A stretch of DNA of 15,117 nucleotides from Cellvibrio sp. GTDB taxonomy: Bacteria > Pseudomonadota > Gammaproteobacteria > Pseudomonadales > Cellvibrionaceae. The stretch is taken from contig DQHS01000056.1 of NCBI GenBank assembly GCA_003524365.1, positions 3,598-18,714 on the forward strand. Direction: 5' to 3'. The notes under the pieces are model-generated. The model did no database searches. It worked only from the letters and a program-made list of their open reading frames with translations, and was not told the origin of the DNA. The position numbers were made by a program, and so were the translations under genes. Position 1 is the stretch's first letter. Each line of letters opens with the position of its first letter. Below, in pieces: positions 14,536 to 15,117 of the stretch.

Positions 14536-15117
14536 ATGAAAGTTGTTATTTTGAAAGATGCTGCTGCAGTTGCTAAATACGGCGCAAATATTTTTATTAA
14601 ACAAATTAGCCGTAAACCTGATTCGGTGTTGGGTTTGGCAACTGGCTCAACGCCCGTAGCACTTTACAAAGAATTAATTGACGCTTACAAAAGTGGGCAG
14701 GTCTCTTTTAAGAAGGTGAGCAGTTTTAATCTGGATGAATATTTAGGATTGAATCCTGCTCATCCACAAAGTTATCGCCACTTTATGAATCATCAATTGT
14801 TTGATCATGTGGATATCGATAAAGCGTCAACCTTTGTTCCGCCGGGTGATGCAGAGGATCCGTTTACCGCCTGCGCACTCTATGAAACGGCGATTAAACA
14901 AAAAGGTGGCATTGATATTCAGTTACTGGGTATAGGGCGTAATGGCCATATCGGTTTCAACGAGCCGTCTTCTTCCTTGATGTCGCGCACGCGTATTAAA
15001 ACCCTCACTCGTGCAACCATTGACGATAACGCGCGCTTCTTTGGCCCCGATGAATACCAGCCGCATTTATCCATCACCATGGGAATAGGTACTATTCTGG
15101 AATCAAAAAAAGTGGTG
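14536..15117 (+). CDS. nagB: Glucosamine-6-phosphate deaminase, cut by the window end
   Basis: The frame is open to the last base; 194 codons of an expected 260-270 are seen. The enzyme converts glucosamine-6-P to fructose-6-P and ammonia. It is the classic NagB-I type: LATGSTPVALYKELI (34-48), FNLDEYLGL (64-72) with catalytic D67, GIGRNGHIGFNEPSSSL (132-148) with H138 and E143, and SRTRIKTLT (150-158). N136 replaces the aspartate found in E. coli (D141); Asn at this place is, as far as I recall, seen in other NagB proteins. The SIS-type NagB-II often used in Shewanella-like operons is not what is found here. TGGAGTG 5 bases upstream supports ATG 14536. Confidence 0.95.
   Translation, partial: MKVVILKDAAAVAKYGANIFIKQISRKPDSVLGLATGSTPVALYKELIDAYKSGQVSFKKVSSFNLDEYLGLNPAHPQSYRHFMNHQLFDHVDIDKASTFVPPGDAEDPFTACALYETAIKQKGGIDIQLLGIGRNGHIGFNEPSSSLMSRTRIKTLTRATIDDNARFFGPDEYQPHLSITMGIGTILESKKVV

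Noticed and set aside
1..15117. CRISPR arrays, tRNA or rRNA genes, insertion sequences, phage genes
   Set aside because: No regularly spaced repeats, cloverleaf, transposase or phage-like frames were found on either strand.

Overview
The window looks like the chromosome of a gammaproteobacterium that degrades polysaccharides, most likely Cellvibrio or a close relative in the Cellvibrionaceae/Alteromonadales-type lineages. I infer this from the short FeoB class, a DUF3014 gene, a large TonB-dependent receptor, and a complete N-acetylglucosamine (GlcNAc) catabolic operon of the 'marine' type (BadF-type kinase, NagP permease, NagX). The genus is an inference; no rRNA or other marker is present.

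Left part (1-4112), housekeeping. The window opens in the C-terminal end of a CtaG-type cytochrome c oxidase assembly protein (+ strand). It converges on a minus-strand ferrous-iron uptake operon, feoA-feoB-(FeoB-associated Cys-rich membrane protein), preceded by a good Fur box. Between the two convergent units lie a 12-bp perfect hairpin and a REP-like 24-bp inverted repeat. A DUF3014 membrane-anchored protein follows on the + strand and ends at a strong bidirectional terminator.

Middle part (4113-9489), a surface uptake and modification module. It holds a TonB-dependent outer-membrane receptor with its own terminator, a flavin-dependent (tryptophan-type) halogenase, and a DUF6445 protein with residues spaced like a 2-oxoglutarate/Fe(II) oxygenase. 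The receptor is preceded by the palindrome GACAACGTTGTC, typical of a LacI-family operator and probably a NagR site.

Right part (9490-15117), the GlcNAc operon. The order is nagK (GlcNAc kinase), nagP (MFS permease), nagX (inner-membrane HGSNAT/DUF5009 protein), nagA (GlcNAc-6-P deacetylase) and nagB (GlcN-6-P deaminase, cut by the window end). All are on the + strand with gaps of 15 to 50 bp. An identical 15-base operator lies 270 bp upstream of nagK and overlaps the -35 of a recognisable promoter.

Working together: the receptor would import GlcNAc or chito-oligosaccharides across the outer membrane and NagP would carry GlcNAc across the inner membrane. NagK, NagA and NagB would then convert it to fructose-6-phosphate, with NagX acting at the inner membrane on periplasmic or cytoplasmic amino sugars. 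The shared operator ties receptor and catabolic operon into one regulon. The role of the halogenase and DUF6445 protein here is unknown.

Most unusual signal: between the operator-controlled promoter and nagK, the transcript would fold into a long hairpin (9669-9714) whose loop carries the anti-Shine-Dalgarno-like CUCUCC. It would then meet a strong intrinsic terminator (9753-9784) 125 bases before the nagK start. This is either a GlcNAc-responsive small RNA of about 124 nt or a leader attenuator; I know of no description of it.
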